From NCBI GenBank assembly GCA_018064665.1, contig JAGHUV010000015.1, positions 1 through 41,576 of the forward strand: 41,576 nt of DNA, in the 5' to 3' direction. The position numbers and the translations under genes were made by a program. The DNA is from Candidatus Crickella caballi (lineage in GTDB: Bacteria > Bacillota > Clostridia > Peptostreptococcales > Anaerovoracaceae). This document shows, one piece after another, positions 24,357 through 34,000 of this stretch. Position 1 is the first letter of the stretch; each line of letters begins with the position of its first letter. The notes under the pieces were generated by a model, which was not told the DNA's origin, searched no databases, and saw only the letters and a program-made list of their open reading frames with translations.

Positions 24357-24905
24357 ATGGCTGAAAACACTAAGATATATAAGCAGCTGCAGTATACACT
24401 GAATGATTCAGATTATGTTGCATTCAACAGATATCATCTAATGAACAGCAAGGACGGAAAGAGGATCATCCTGAGACAGAAGATGATCATGCTTATTGCG
24501 GCAGCCGGCATCTTCGCGCTGTTCTGCGTTTTCAAGGTAAGCCCTAAGATCAGACTTCTGGTAGGTATTGTATGTGCTCTGTTCGCACTGTATGCTGTTA
24601 TCTTCGGTAAGAAGATGGTGCTTAAGGCAAGTGAGAGAGCCGCTATGGCAGACGCAGAGGATCTCGGCAGAGTTCATCCTGAGCTTAATACAGTAACCTT
24701 CAAGGGCAAATCCTTCTCTGTTGAAACAGAGAGCATGAGTCAGGAATACAATTATTCCGACATTTATGCAATCGACATGAATGAAGACGGAATTTATATC
24801 TGGATCAATTCAAGCGTTGCAATGTCTGTTCCGACTCATGCATTCCGTAAGAGACCTGAGATCAAGGAAACCTACGAATGGCTGAAAGAAAAATGCGGTT
24901 TGTAA
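24357..24905 (+). CDS. YcxB-like membrane protein
   Basis: A 182-residue protein with a short N-terminal soluble part (LQYTLNDSDYVAFNRYHL), two adjacent membrane helices (residues about 40-85) and a C-terminal domain with YNYSDIYAIDMNEDGIYIWINSS and PTHAF. This is the usual layout of the YcxB-like family, whose function is unknown. AAGGAAGGTGG precedes the ATG. It stands alone: gpsA is divergent, and the met leader promoter lies downstream. A weak hairpin at 24919-24938 (TTGCAC/GTGCAA) may end the transcript. Confidence 0.75.
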   Translation: MAENTKIYKQLQYTLNDSDYVAFNRYHLMNSKDGKRIILRQKMIMLIAAAGIFALFCVFKVSPKIRLLVGIVCALFALYAVIFGKKMVLKASERAAMADAEDLGRVHPELNTVTFKGKSFSVETESMSQEYNYSDIYAIDMNEDGIYIWINSSVAMSVPTHAFRKRPEIKETYEWLKEKCGL

Positions 24906-24965
24906 AATAAACCAAAAATTGCACGGCAATTTGTGCAAAAATCTATAAAAATTTACGAAAATGTC

Positions 24966-24994
24966 TTGACTATTTACGCTGATGCCGTTATAGT
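24966..24994 (+). promoter_or_regulatory. Promoter of the metNIQ operon
   Basis: TTGACT (24966-24971), 17-bp spacer, TATAGT (24989-24994), close to the sigma-A consensus. The transcript would start near 25001, leaving a leader of about 240 nt before metN. Confidence 0.85.
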
Positions 24995-25035
24995 CAATGC
25001 ATAAAGAACTTATTCTATGAAAGGAGCACATTCAC

Positions 25036-25101
25036 ATGAAGAAGACAATGATGATGGACATGGGAATGATGGGCATGTGCATGTGCAAAGCCGACAGTTA
25101 G
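25036..25101 (+). CDS. Methionine-rich leader peptide of metNIQ
   Basis: A 21-codon reading frame: MKKTMMMDMGMMGMCMCKAD followed by Ser and TAG. Nine of 21 codons are Met and two are Cys. AAAGGAG stands about 9 bp before the ATG, so it should be well translated. It lies 42 bp behind a strong promoter and 138 bp before the start of the methionine importer, with an intrinsic terminator in between. This is the layout of a ribosome-mediated attenuator: slow translation at Met codons when Met-tRNA is scarce would change RNA folding downstream. A metal-binding peptide is a less likely alternative. Confidence 0.8.
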   Translation: MKKTMMMDMGMMGMCMCKADS

Positions 25102-25111
25102 CATAGGATAA

Positions 25112-25200
25112 GGTCATAACGAGCCAACACTATGAGATTTCTCATGTTGAAGTATTCAAGGGGGCAGGTCGTTAGGACCGGGCCCCCATTTTGATTATTT
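25112..25200 (+). promoter_or_regulatory. Attenuator of metNIQ: terminator and competing anti-terminator
   Basis: Terminator: GGGGGC, A, GGTC (25160-25170) pairs with GACC, GG, GCCCCC (25176-25187) around GTTAG, followed by ATTTTGATTATTT. Anti-terminator: GGTCATAACGA (25112-25122) can pair with TCGTTAGGACC (25169-25179) at 10 of 11 positions, which uses the terminator's loop and 3' inner strand. A small hairpin, CAACA..TATGAG / CTCAT.GTTG, lies between them (25126-25149). A ribosome at the leader stop codon (25099-25101) would cover the start of the anti-terminator arm and favour termination. One stalled at the Met codons would leave it free. Confidence 0.75.
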
Positions 25201-25239
25201 GAGGCTTCGGGGAAGCCGTATTGGAAGGAGTTTCACAAA

Positions 25240-26271
25240 TTGAGCGAACACATTATCAGTCTGCAGGGAGTAACGAAGGAGTTCGATACCAAGGGCGGCA
25301 AGGTAGTTGCGCTTAAGGATATCAACCTTGATATCGAGGCAGGAGATTCATACGGAATCATAGGGCTCTCGGGCGCAGGCAAATCGACACTGGTAAGGAC
25401 AATAAACCTGCTGGAGCAGCCAACAGAGGGCAAGGTGCTCTTCGATGGAGAGAACCTCATGGCTCTTAAGAACAAAGACCTCAACCTCAAGAGAAGGAAG
25501 ATTTCCATGATATTTCAGCAGTTCAATCTGCTGATGCAGAGGGATGCGATCGGCAATATCTGCTTCCCGCTCGAGCTTGCGGGAGTGCCTAAGGAAGAAG
25601 CGATTAAGAAGGCACAGGAACTTCTTAAGGTTGTTGATCTTGAGGACAGGGCGCATTCGTATCCGGCTCAGCTGTCCGGCGGACAGAAACAGAGAGTTGC
25701 GATAGCAAGAGCGCTGGCAAGCAACCCGGAGGTAATACTCTGCGATGAAGCGACATCGGCACTTGACCCTAAGACAACCAAAGCGATACTGTCACTTCTC
25801 AAGAAAATCAACGAGGAACGCGGAATCACGCTGGTCGTTATAACTCACGAGATGGACGTTATCAAACAGCTTTGCAAGAAGGTTGCAGTAATCGAGAACG
25901 GAGAAATCGTAGAAAGCGGCAAGGTTGCAGAGATATTTGCACATCCTAAGACTCAGGCGGCAAGAAAACTTTTCTTCCCGGATGGAGAGAACAAGGAGCT
26001 GGAGGGAAGCAGCAAGACTTCCACAAAGCACAGACTGAGAGTTGTATATGACGGAAGATCGGCATACGATCCGACAATTGCCAACATGATTATGGAGCTG
26101 AAGGCACCGGTCAATATCTTATACGCCAACATGGAGGTTGTCGGAGACGAGCAGAAGGGCCAGATGGTCATCTGCCTGGCTGATAATAAAGAAATGGCAG
26201 AGAAACAGAAGAAGTATCTTGCGGACCACGGCGTAGAGTTCACAGAGATAGAAGCGGAAGAGGAGGAATAA
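25240..26271 (+). CDS. metN: Methionine ABC transporter ATP-binding protein
   Basis: A 343-residue ATPase of the methionine importer. Walker A is GLSGAGKST, the Q-loop is IFQQFNLL, the signature is LSGGQKQR, Walker B is VILCDEATSALDP and the H-loop is ITHEM. The C-terminal part from about residue 265 is the NIL domain, which in known MetN binds methionine and inhibits the transporter when the cell is replete. The start codon is TTG (25240), chosen because GGAAGGAG ends 9 bp upstream and the protein then begins SEHIISLQGV as expected. First structural gene of metN-metI-metQ, behind the Met-rich attenuator. Confidence 0.95.
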   Translation: MSEHIISLQGVTKEFDTKGGKVVALKDINLDIEAGDSYGIIGLSGAGKSTLVRTINLLEQPTEGKVLFDGENLMALKNKDLNLKRRKISMIFQQFNLLMQRDAIGNICFPLELAGVPKEEAIKKAQELLKVVDLEDRAHSYPAQLSGGQKQRVAIARALASNPEVILCDEATSALDPKTTKAILSLLKKINEERGITLVVITHEMDVIKQLCKKVAVIENGEIVESGKVAEIFAHPKTQAARKLFFPDGENKELEGSSKTSTKHRLRVVYDGRSAYDPTIANMIMELKAPVNILYANMEVVGDEQKGQMVICLADNKEMAEKQKKYLADHGVEFTEIEAEEEE

Positions 26272-26272
26272 C

Positions 26273-26935
26273 ATGGACGCAGCAACATTAGCAAGCCTGC
26301 TCTGGGAAGGACTTCTCCAGACGCTGTACATGACATTGATTGCAACGCTGGTAGCATATCTTATCGGACTTCCGATCGGTGTATCACTCATCGTAACGGG
26401 TCCTAACGGAATAAGACCTGCAGGCGTTTACAACAAGGTGATGGGATTTATTGTAAACATAGTAAGATCGGTACCGTTCCTCATCCTGATGATAGCGCTG
26501 ATGCCATATATCAGAAAGCTGATCGGAACAGGTATAGGAACTTCGGCGACAACAGCAGCACTGATAGTTGCAGCTGCACCGTTCGTAGCAAGAATGGTAG
26601 AGCAGTCGCTTCTCGAGGTAGACCCGGGAGTAATCGAAGCGGCACAGGCGATGGGAGCGAGCAATATGCAGATCGTGACCAAGGTTCTGCTCCTCGAAGC
26701 AAGACCGTCGCTTCTCAACGGAGCGGCAGTAGCCGGCATAACAATTCTCGGATACTCAGCGATGGCAGGCTCCATCGGAGGCGGAGGACTCGGAGATATT
26801 GCAATAAGATATGGACTTTACAGATTCCAGCCAACAATAATGTGGATCACAGTTATCGTACTGATAGTACTGGTACAGGTAATGCAGGAAATCGGTATCA
26901 AGGTGGCAGCTAAATTAGACAATCGTATTAACTAA
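26273..26935 (+). CDS. metI: Methionine ABC transporter permease
   Basis: A 220-residue permease with five membrane segments. The cytoplasmic coupling loop is visible as EAAQAMGASNMQIVTKVLLLEA, with the EAA-x3-G motif, and the family segment SVPFLILMIALMP is present. The ATG lies 1 bp behind the metN stop, preceded by GAGGAGG. It pairs with MetN and receives substrate from MetQ. The length is typical. Confidence 0.96.
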   Translation: MDAATLASLLWEGLLQTLYMTLIATLVAYLIGLPIGVSLIVTGPNGIRPAGVYNKVMGFIVNIVRSVPFLILMIALMPYIRKLIGTGIGTSATTAALIVAAAPFVARMVEQSLLEVDPGVIEAAQAMGASNMQIVTKVLLLEARPSLLNGAAVAGITILGYSAMAGSIGGGGLGDIAIRYGLYRFQPTIMWITVIVLIVLVQVMQEIGIKVAAKLDNRIN

Positions 26936-26978
26936 GACAGAAAAAGCATTAACTAAGATAAAAAATGGAGGAACAATC

Positions 26979-27806
26979 ATGAAGAACATTAAGAAATTAA
27001 GTGTGATCACACTGGCTATCGCTTTCACTCTTGCATTCTGCACAGCATGCGGAGGATCCGGAGACAGCGCAGATGCAGAGAAGACAATCAAGGTTGCAGC
27101 TACACCAAGCCCGCATGCAGAGATTCTCTACGAGATTCAGGACGAGCTCGCTGAAGAGGGATGGACACTCGAGGTTGTAGAGTTCGAAGACTATGTACAG
27201 CCTAACGAAGCAGTATCAAACGGTGAGTGCGATGCTAACTATTTCCAGCACCAGCCATACCTTGACCAGTATAACGAGGAGAACGGAACAGATATCGCAA
27301 CCGCAGGAGTTATCCACTATGAGCCGCTGGGCGTTTACAAGGGAACTAAGGATGCGTTCGACGCACTTGCAGATGGAGACAAGATCGGCGTTCCTAACGA
27401 TGTAACTAACGAAGCAAGAGCGCTTCAGCTTCTCGCAGACAACGGCGTAATAACACTGAAGGAAGGAGTTGGACTCGAGGCAACTAAGACAGATATCGTT
27501 GACAACCCTAAGAACCTTGAGATCGTTGAGCTCGAAGCAGCTACACTGCCTGCATCACTTCCTGACCTGGCACTTGCAGTTATCAACGGAAATTATGCAA
27601 TCGGCGGAGGCCTGTCGGCAGCAGATGCTATCGCATACGAATCAAGCGATTCCGAAGCAGCTCAGACATTTGCAAACATCATAGCATGTGCTGCAGGCAA
27701 CGAAAAGAGCGACAAAATCGTTGCTCTCGTAGAGGCTCTGCAGGATGATGATGTTAAGGAATTTATCGACGAGAAATACGCAGGCGCAGTAAAGGCAATG
27801 TTCTAA
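26979..27806 (+). CDS. metQ: Methionine-binding lipoprotein
   Basis: A 275-residue substrate-binding lipoprotein of the NlpA/MetQ family. A signal peptide ends at a lipobox-like CTAC with Cys24 as the lipid anchor, followed by a GGSGDSAD linker. The mature part shows TPSPHAEIL, ANYFQHQPYLDQYN and GVYKGT, which are typical MetQ signatures. TGGAGG precedes the ATG. It is the last gene of the met operon; a terminator follows at 27857-27890. Confidence 0.95.
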   Translation: MKNIKKLSVITLAIAFTLAFCTACGGSGDSADAEKTIKVAATPSPHAEILYEIQDELAEEGWTLEVVEFEDYVQPNEAVSNGECDANYFQHQPYLDQYNEENGTDIATAGVIHYEPLGVYKGTKDAFDALADGDKIGVPNDVTNEARALQLLADNGVITLKEGVGLEATKTDIVDNPKNLEIVELEAATLPASLPDLALAVINGNYAIGGGLSAADAIAYESSDSEAAQTFANIIACAAGNEKSDKIVALVEALQDDDVKEFIDEKYAGAVKAMF

Positions 27807-27856
27807 TCTGAAAGGGAAAATTCCGGGCGACAAACAGCCGACAATCAGAAGAATCG

Positions 27857-27892
27857 GGGGAGACAGTTTATCTGTCTCCTCTTTTCGTTTTT
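27857..27892 (+). terminator. Intrinsic terminator of metNIQ
   Basis: GGAGACAG (27859-27866) pairs with CTGTCTCC (27872-27879) around a TTTAT loop, extended by G-C pairs, and is followed by TCTTTTCGTTTTT. Confidence 0.9.
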
Positions 27893-28037
27893 GCTGTCAG
27901 AAAAACAAGTAAATCCTTAATTTTTAAGGGGATTTAGTATATAATACATTATGTATGTATATGCTCAGGAAGTGTATGCAAATCAGGATTAAAAACAGGA
28001 ATTAACGGAGCAAAGATTAAAGAAGGAGACTCATATT

Positions 28038-31000
28038 ATGAGTAATAATAATTTGAGATCAGATATGTGGGGAAGCTGCATCTGGGGCATTGATGACAAC
28101 GGCAAACTGTACATCGGTGAAGGTGTTGCTACTTCAATTGCCGATGGAAGTTCACCATGGGATAAATTCAGGGATGAAATAAAGGAAGTCGAAACCTTTG
28201 GCGAAATCACAGTTGAGAAGGGGGCTTCTCTGTGCGGGTTGTTTAAAAACTGCCGTAAGCTTGAGAAGGCCAATCTGAAAGACATGAATACTGCAGGTGC
28301 AAGCAGTATGGAATCGATGTTCGAAGGCTGTGAATCACTTAAAGAAGCGGAGCTGGGATCCTTCGACACCTCTGATGTACTGAATATGGGCAGGATGTTT
28401 GCCGGCTGCAAGAAGCTGAGCAACCTTGACCTGTCATCTTTTGATACACGTCGTGCTGAAAACATGAAGGGCATGTTTGACGGATGCAATATCCTGCACA
28501 ATCTCGCAATGGGCAATCAGTTCAGCGTTACCGGAAACGGAGAGACAAGCTGTGGCAATCTTTCAATAAGGGATAACGGAAAATACAGGCTCGGAAAGGT
28601 TATTGTTCCGGTCAGCATAAGTATAGTATATAACGAGAACTACGGAAGACCGGGCAGAGTTGAGCAAAGAGCAATCAACGGCATGGCTTATACCGTTGAT
28701 AATATGATGTTTGACGATCCAAGCGAGGGCCATGTTTTTACCGGATGGAATACAAGTGCAGACGGAATGGGCACTTCGTATGAGCCGGGCGATGTCATCG
28801 GCAGCATAGACCGCGATCTTGAGCTTTACGCAATCTGGGGAAGCCTTCCTAAGATCGGACATGTGCAGAATCTCACAGAGATTGAATATGGTCAGCGTAT
28901 TGACTTTGAACTGCCGGAGATTATTTCTGAGAATGACAGCACTGTTAAAGGTCATCTTGAAATAAGTGCCGACGGCGAAGAAGGCACATGGGAGCCTATC
29001 AGCAGAAATGCGATACTTCCTGTAGCCTGCAACGGATATCTTCTCAGACTTTGTGCAAGCAATAAGGTAGGAAGCTCTTATTCCAATTCCGTTAGAATAA
29101 GAATAAGAAAAGCAGGAATTGATCTTTCCAAGGTTCGCTGGGCAGAGAGCGAAGATATGACTTATGACGGTCAGCCTAAGAAGGTATGGCTTGAAGGCCT
29201 GCCTGCAGGTGTGACTGCAACATATAACGGCAACGAGGCAGCTGAGGCGGGAGAGTATGTCGCTTCGGTAGAGCTTGCCTGCGATACTGAGAATTTCAGT
29301 CTTCCTGCAGGAATCAGAGACTATGAATGGAGCATCAAAAAGGCTCAGTATGACATGTCCAAGGTTCGCTGGGAATATGAGGATGCTTTCACATATGACG
29401 GCAGCTATAAGGAAATCGTTCTTGCAGGTTTGCCTGAGGGAGTTAAAGCAGAGTACGAAGGAAACAAAGCTGTTAATGCCGGAAAAATGACTGCAACAGC
29501 AACACTCGCTTATGATACTCTCAACCACGAAAAGCCTTCGGAAATCGTTCCGTGCATATGGGAGATAAAGAAAAAAGCAATTGAGACAGGAACACTTGAG
29601 TGGACCTCCTGCTCGGATTTTGTATATGACGGAAACGTTAAGAAGGTTGCAATTAAGAATCTGCCGGCAGATGCCGAGGTAGAATATCGGGGCGAGGAGG
29701 AGACCCTTGCAGGTCAGTATCTTGCAAGTGCAAATGTATACGGCAATTACTATCTCACTTCGCCTGCTGAGTACGGCTGGGAAATCGGTAAGGCGGACTA
29801 TGATTTAAGTGAGGTTAAGTGGAACTACACAGGTCCTGTAACCTTCGACAGGGAAATTCACGACGTAGGCCTTGTGAACCTTCCTGCGGGAATCAATGCA
29901 ACCTATCACGGCCATATTGCAGGCAAAGCCGGCGACTATAATGCCAGCGCTTCCTTTACCGTAGACGACAGTCATAACTACAATACGCCTGACGACATGA
30001 GCCTGCTGTGGACTATCAGGAAGGCTGTTGTTGACATGAGCGGGGTAAAGTGGAACTACAGTGAACCGTTCGTGTTCGACGGAAGCAACAAGCGGGTTGA
30101 GCTTACAGGACTGCCAAAGGACGTATATGCAATTTATGAGGACAATTGTGCAGCTAATGCCGGTGTTTACACGGCACATGCTGTTATGAAGTATGATGAT
30201 GCGAATTATATAGTTGAGCAGCCTGCAGATTGTCAGTGGCAGATTCAGAAGACAGAAATCGACATAAGCTCAATGTACTGGGATTATGCCGGATCTTTAA
30301 CATACACAGGGGAAGCCTGCGGAGTAGCGCTTGCAAACATTCCGGAGGGTCTGAATGTTGAATACAGTGATAATTCCAAAATCAATGCAGGCAAATATGT
30401 TGCAAGAGCCAAGCTGAAGCCGGTCGACAGTCGCAACTACGAAGAGCCTGAGATCAATGGCTGCACATGGTCGATAGAGAAGAAAAAGCTCGAAAAGGGT
30501 GACATCAGATGGTCGGAATACGAAGGCTTTGTATATGATGGAACTGAGAAGTCGGTTGCAATCGTAAGTGATATCGACGAAAAGATCAGAGTAGAATATA
30601 CCGCCAACAAGCAGGTAAACGCGGGAGATTATACCGCAGTTGCTAAATTCTTCCCTGTGGATACAGAGAATTATGAGGCACCTGAAGAGGCTTCCTATAA
30701 ATGGCATATCGACAAGGGTGACTTCGATATGAAGGAAGTTGTATGGGACTACAGCTCCGCATTTACGTATGACGGTGCCGGAAAGACAGTGAAGCTGATC
30801 AACCTTCCTGAGGGAGTCGTTGCACACTACACTGATGCAGTAAAGAAGGATGCCGGCACATATACTGCTGTAGCAGATTTTGAGGTGATGAATTCCGGAA
30901 ACTACAACGATGTGGGCAGCATGAGTCTTAACTGGGAGATTCGCAAAGCTGAATACAATATGAAAGATGTCAAGTGGCAGGATACCAGAGCCTTCGAATA

Positions 31001-34000
31001 CAGCGGTGACAACAAGAGCGTTGAGCTCATCGGATTACCTGCAGGAGTTGAACCTGTTTATACCAACAATACAGCAGCTGACGCTTCGGAATACATAGCA
31101 AGTGTAGACTTCAGATACGATGAGAACAACTATGAGAAGCCAAGCTTCGACAGCTGCAGATGGAAAATCGTAAAATCCGACTTTAATCCGGGCAATGCAA
31201 GATGGGATTACGAAGAGGCCTTTGTCTATGACAGAACAGAGAAGAAGGTCAGAGTTATCGATGTACCGGATGGCGCATACGTAGAATACAGCAACGAGTG
31301 CGCTGTTGATGCAGGCACTTACGTTGCTTCGGCAGAACTCATCGCTGAAGATACGAACAACTGCAACAACGTCAGACTCCAGCCGCTGACCTGGAAAATT
31401 GCAAGAGCTGAGTACGATATGAGTGCTGTACGCTGGGACTATGACAGGGAATATACATACGACGGATCCGAGAAGAAGGTCGTTCTGAAAGGACTGCCTG
31501 AAGGCGTGTTCCCTGTATATCACAATAACAGTGCAACGGAAGCCGGAGAATACGAAGCTTCTGTAACGTTCGACATTGCGGATAAGAACAATTACAATGT
31601 TCCTGAATTCCCAAGCTGCAGGTGGAAAATCAACAAAGCAGATTATGACATGACGGGAACTCAGTGGAACTACAGCGGAGAATATGTATACAACGGCAGA
31701 ATGCAGGAGGTAGTTCTCACGGGTCTGCCTGCAGGAGTAAGAGCTATCTATGACGGCAACTGCGCTACCAATGCAGGGGCATATAAGGCCAAGGCAGAGC
31801 TCATTCCGTATGACGAAGCGAATTACAATGCACCTGCCCCACTGGCTTTAAGCTGGGAAATCGTTAAGGCGGACTACGATATGGCAGCGGTTAAATGGGA
31901 CCACAAGGCTGCAAAGGCATACAACGGCCGTGAACAGGTCGTTGAGCTGGAGAATCTGCCCGGCGGCGTTCAGGTATCATATTCTGGAAACAGCGCAAAG
32001 GAAGTAGGCAAGTATTCTGCCAAGGCATTGCTTAATGTATCCGATCCTGCGAACTATAATGTTCCATCGATCGGTGACTGCGCATGGGAAATCTCCAAGG
32101 CTGAGGTCGATATGAGCAAAGCAGAGTGGAATTATACTCCGGGATCGCTCGTATATGACGGCGCAGAGAAGAAGGTTGAACTCACCGGACTGCCTGAGGG
32201 AGTAAGCGCAGCATATAAGAACAATACAGGTATCAAGGCAGGAAGCTATCTGGCAACAGCAGAATTTGATGTTGAGGATGAGAACTACAGCATTCCTCAG
32301 CCGATATCTTTTGAATGGGCAATAGACAAAGCTGACTGCGATCTTTCACAGATGAAGTGGGATTATTCCGGTGAACTCACCTACACAGGCAAGATACAGG
32401 GTATAGAGCTTGAGAACGTACCTGAAGTACTGAAGGTTGCCTGCACCGGCAACCAGGCAACAGATGTCGGGGAGTATCAGGCGGTAGCAAGCTTCACGGC
32501 AATCAATGAAAACTACAAATGCCCTGAGGATGCATATTTCAGATGGTCCATTAAGAAGGCAAATCCGGATATTGCAGGTATCAGATGGGATTACGATAAG
32601 AAGTTCATCTATGACGGAGGGGACAAAGTCGTAGAGCTGGCAGGAGTACCTGATTCACTCGTGGTTACGTATTCCGGTAACAGAGCTAATGTAGTCGGCA
32701 ACTTCACAGCTCATGCAGAGCTCTATCCTGTAGATGACAAGAATTTTAATATTCCGTCGATCAGAGACTGCAGCTGGCAGATCACCAAGGCAAAATATGA
32801 CATGTCTAATGCCGCATGGATCGATGAGGGTCCATTCACATACGATGGAACAGCAAAGTCTGTTCATATTGAAGGACTTCCGGCCGGCGTTAAGGCATCA
32901 TATACAGACAATACGGCTGTTGATACCGGAAAATATACGGCTAAGGCTGTATTTGATTATGATTATGCGAACTACATTGAGCCGACTATCAGGGATCACA
33001 AGTGGTCGATCAATAAGAGCACTTATGATATGTCGGGCGTTTCATGGGACTATGCAGAACCGTTCGTATATGACGGCGAAATCAAGGAGGTGCAGCTCAC
33101 AGGACTGCCTGAGGGTCTGTCTCCGATATACAGCGGAAACACTGCTGAAGATTCGGGAGATTACACAGCGTCAGTAAGCTTCGAATATGACGACAGAAAT
33201 TACAAGAAGCCGGAGTTCGGAAAATGCAAATGGACTATCGAGAAGGCTGAGATAGCTATAGATCCTGACGACTTTGCTTGGAACTACAGCGAAGCGTTCG
33301 TATACGACGGCGAACCGAAGTCAGTTTCTCTTGCTACTCATACGGAGGCGCAAAGCTTCCTCGACAAGCTTCTTCGCAAAGCACCTGTAGTTAAGCTTGC
33401 GGGTGTTCCTGAGGGAATCGAGGCTTTCTATGAGGATAATGAGTGCACGAACGTAGGCACCTATTTCGCAAAAGCAGTACTGAAGCATACAACAAACAAC
33501 AATATCAGAGAGTATACCGTTCCTGAGTGCAAGTGGGAGATCAAGAAGGCCAAGCTCGATATGTCCGAGGTACGATGGGACTACAGCGAAGCATTCACGT
33601 TTGACGGAGAAGAGAAGTCAGTAAGACTTGTCGGAGTTCCGGAGCAGCTGATCGTTCACTATTCGGGCAATGCAGCGACAGACGCGGGTGCATATGAGGC
33701 TCAGGCCGAATTTGAGCTCAAGGATCCGGACAACTATGTTCTTCCGAGTCCTGTCAAAGCCTGCTGGTGGGTGATCAACAAAGCATCCTATGACATGAGC
33801 AATGCGACATGGGCATACGATGACAACATCGTTTATAACGGCAAAGAGAAATCTGTCAAAGTGACCGGTCTGCCTGAGGGTGTTAGGGTTGAAGCATACA
33901 GCGGCAACAAGGCAATCGAGGCAGGATACTACACAGCGGAAGCGATTTTTAAATACAAGGATCGCGATAACTATGAGACACCGGAGCTTCCTGCACTCAG

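Noticed and set aside
25203-25217. GGCTT/AAGCC hairpin as a second terminator before metN
   Set aside because: Short stem and no T-run behind it; it may only shape the metN ribosome binding region.
25001-25239. SAM riboswitch or Met T-box upstream of metN
   Set aside because: I looked for the S-box core and the T-box TGG-containing bulge and found neither. The Met-rich frame and simple attenuator explain the leader better.
28563-29528. 321-codon frame on the - strand within the giant gene
   Set aside because: Low-complexity shadow of the repeats; similar antisense frames recur in register with the repeat array.
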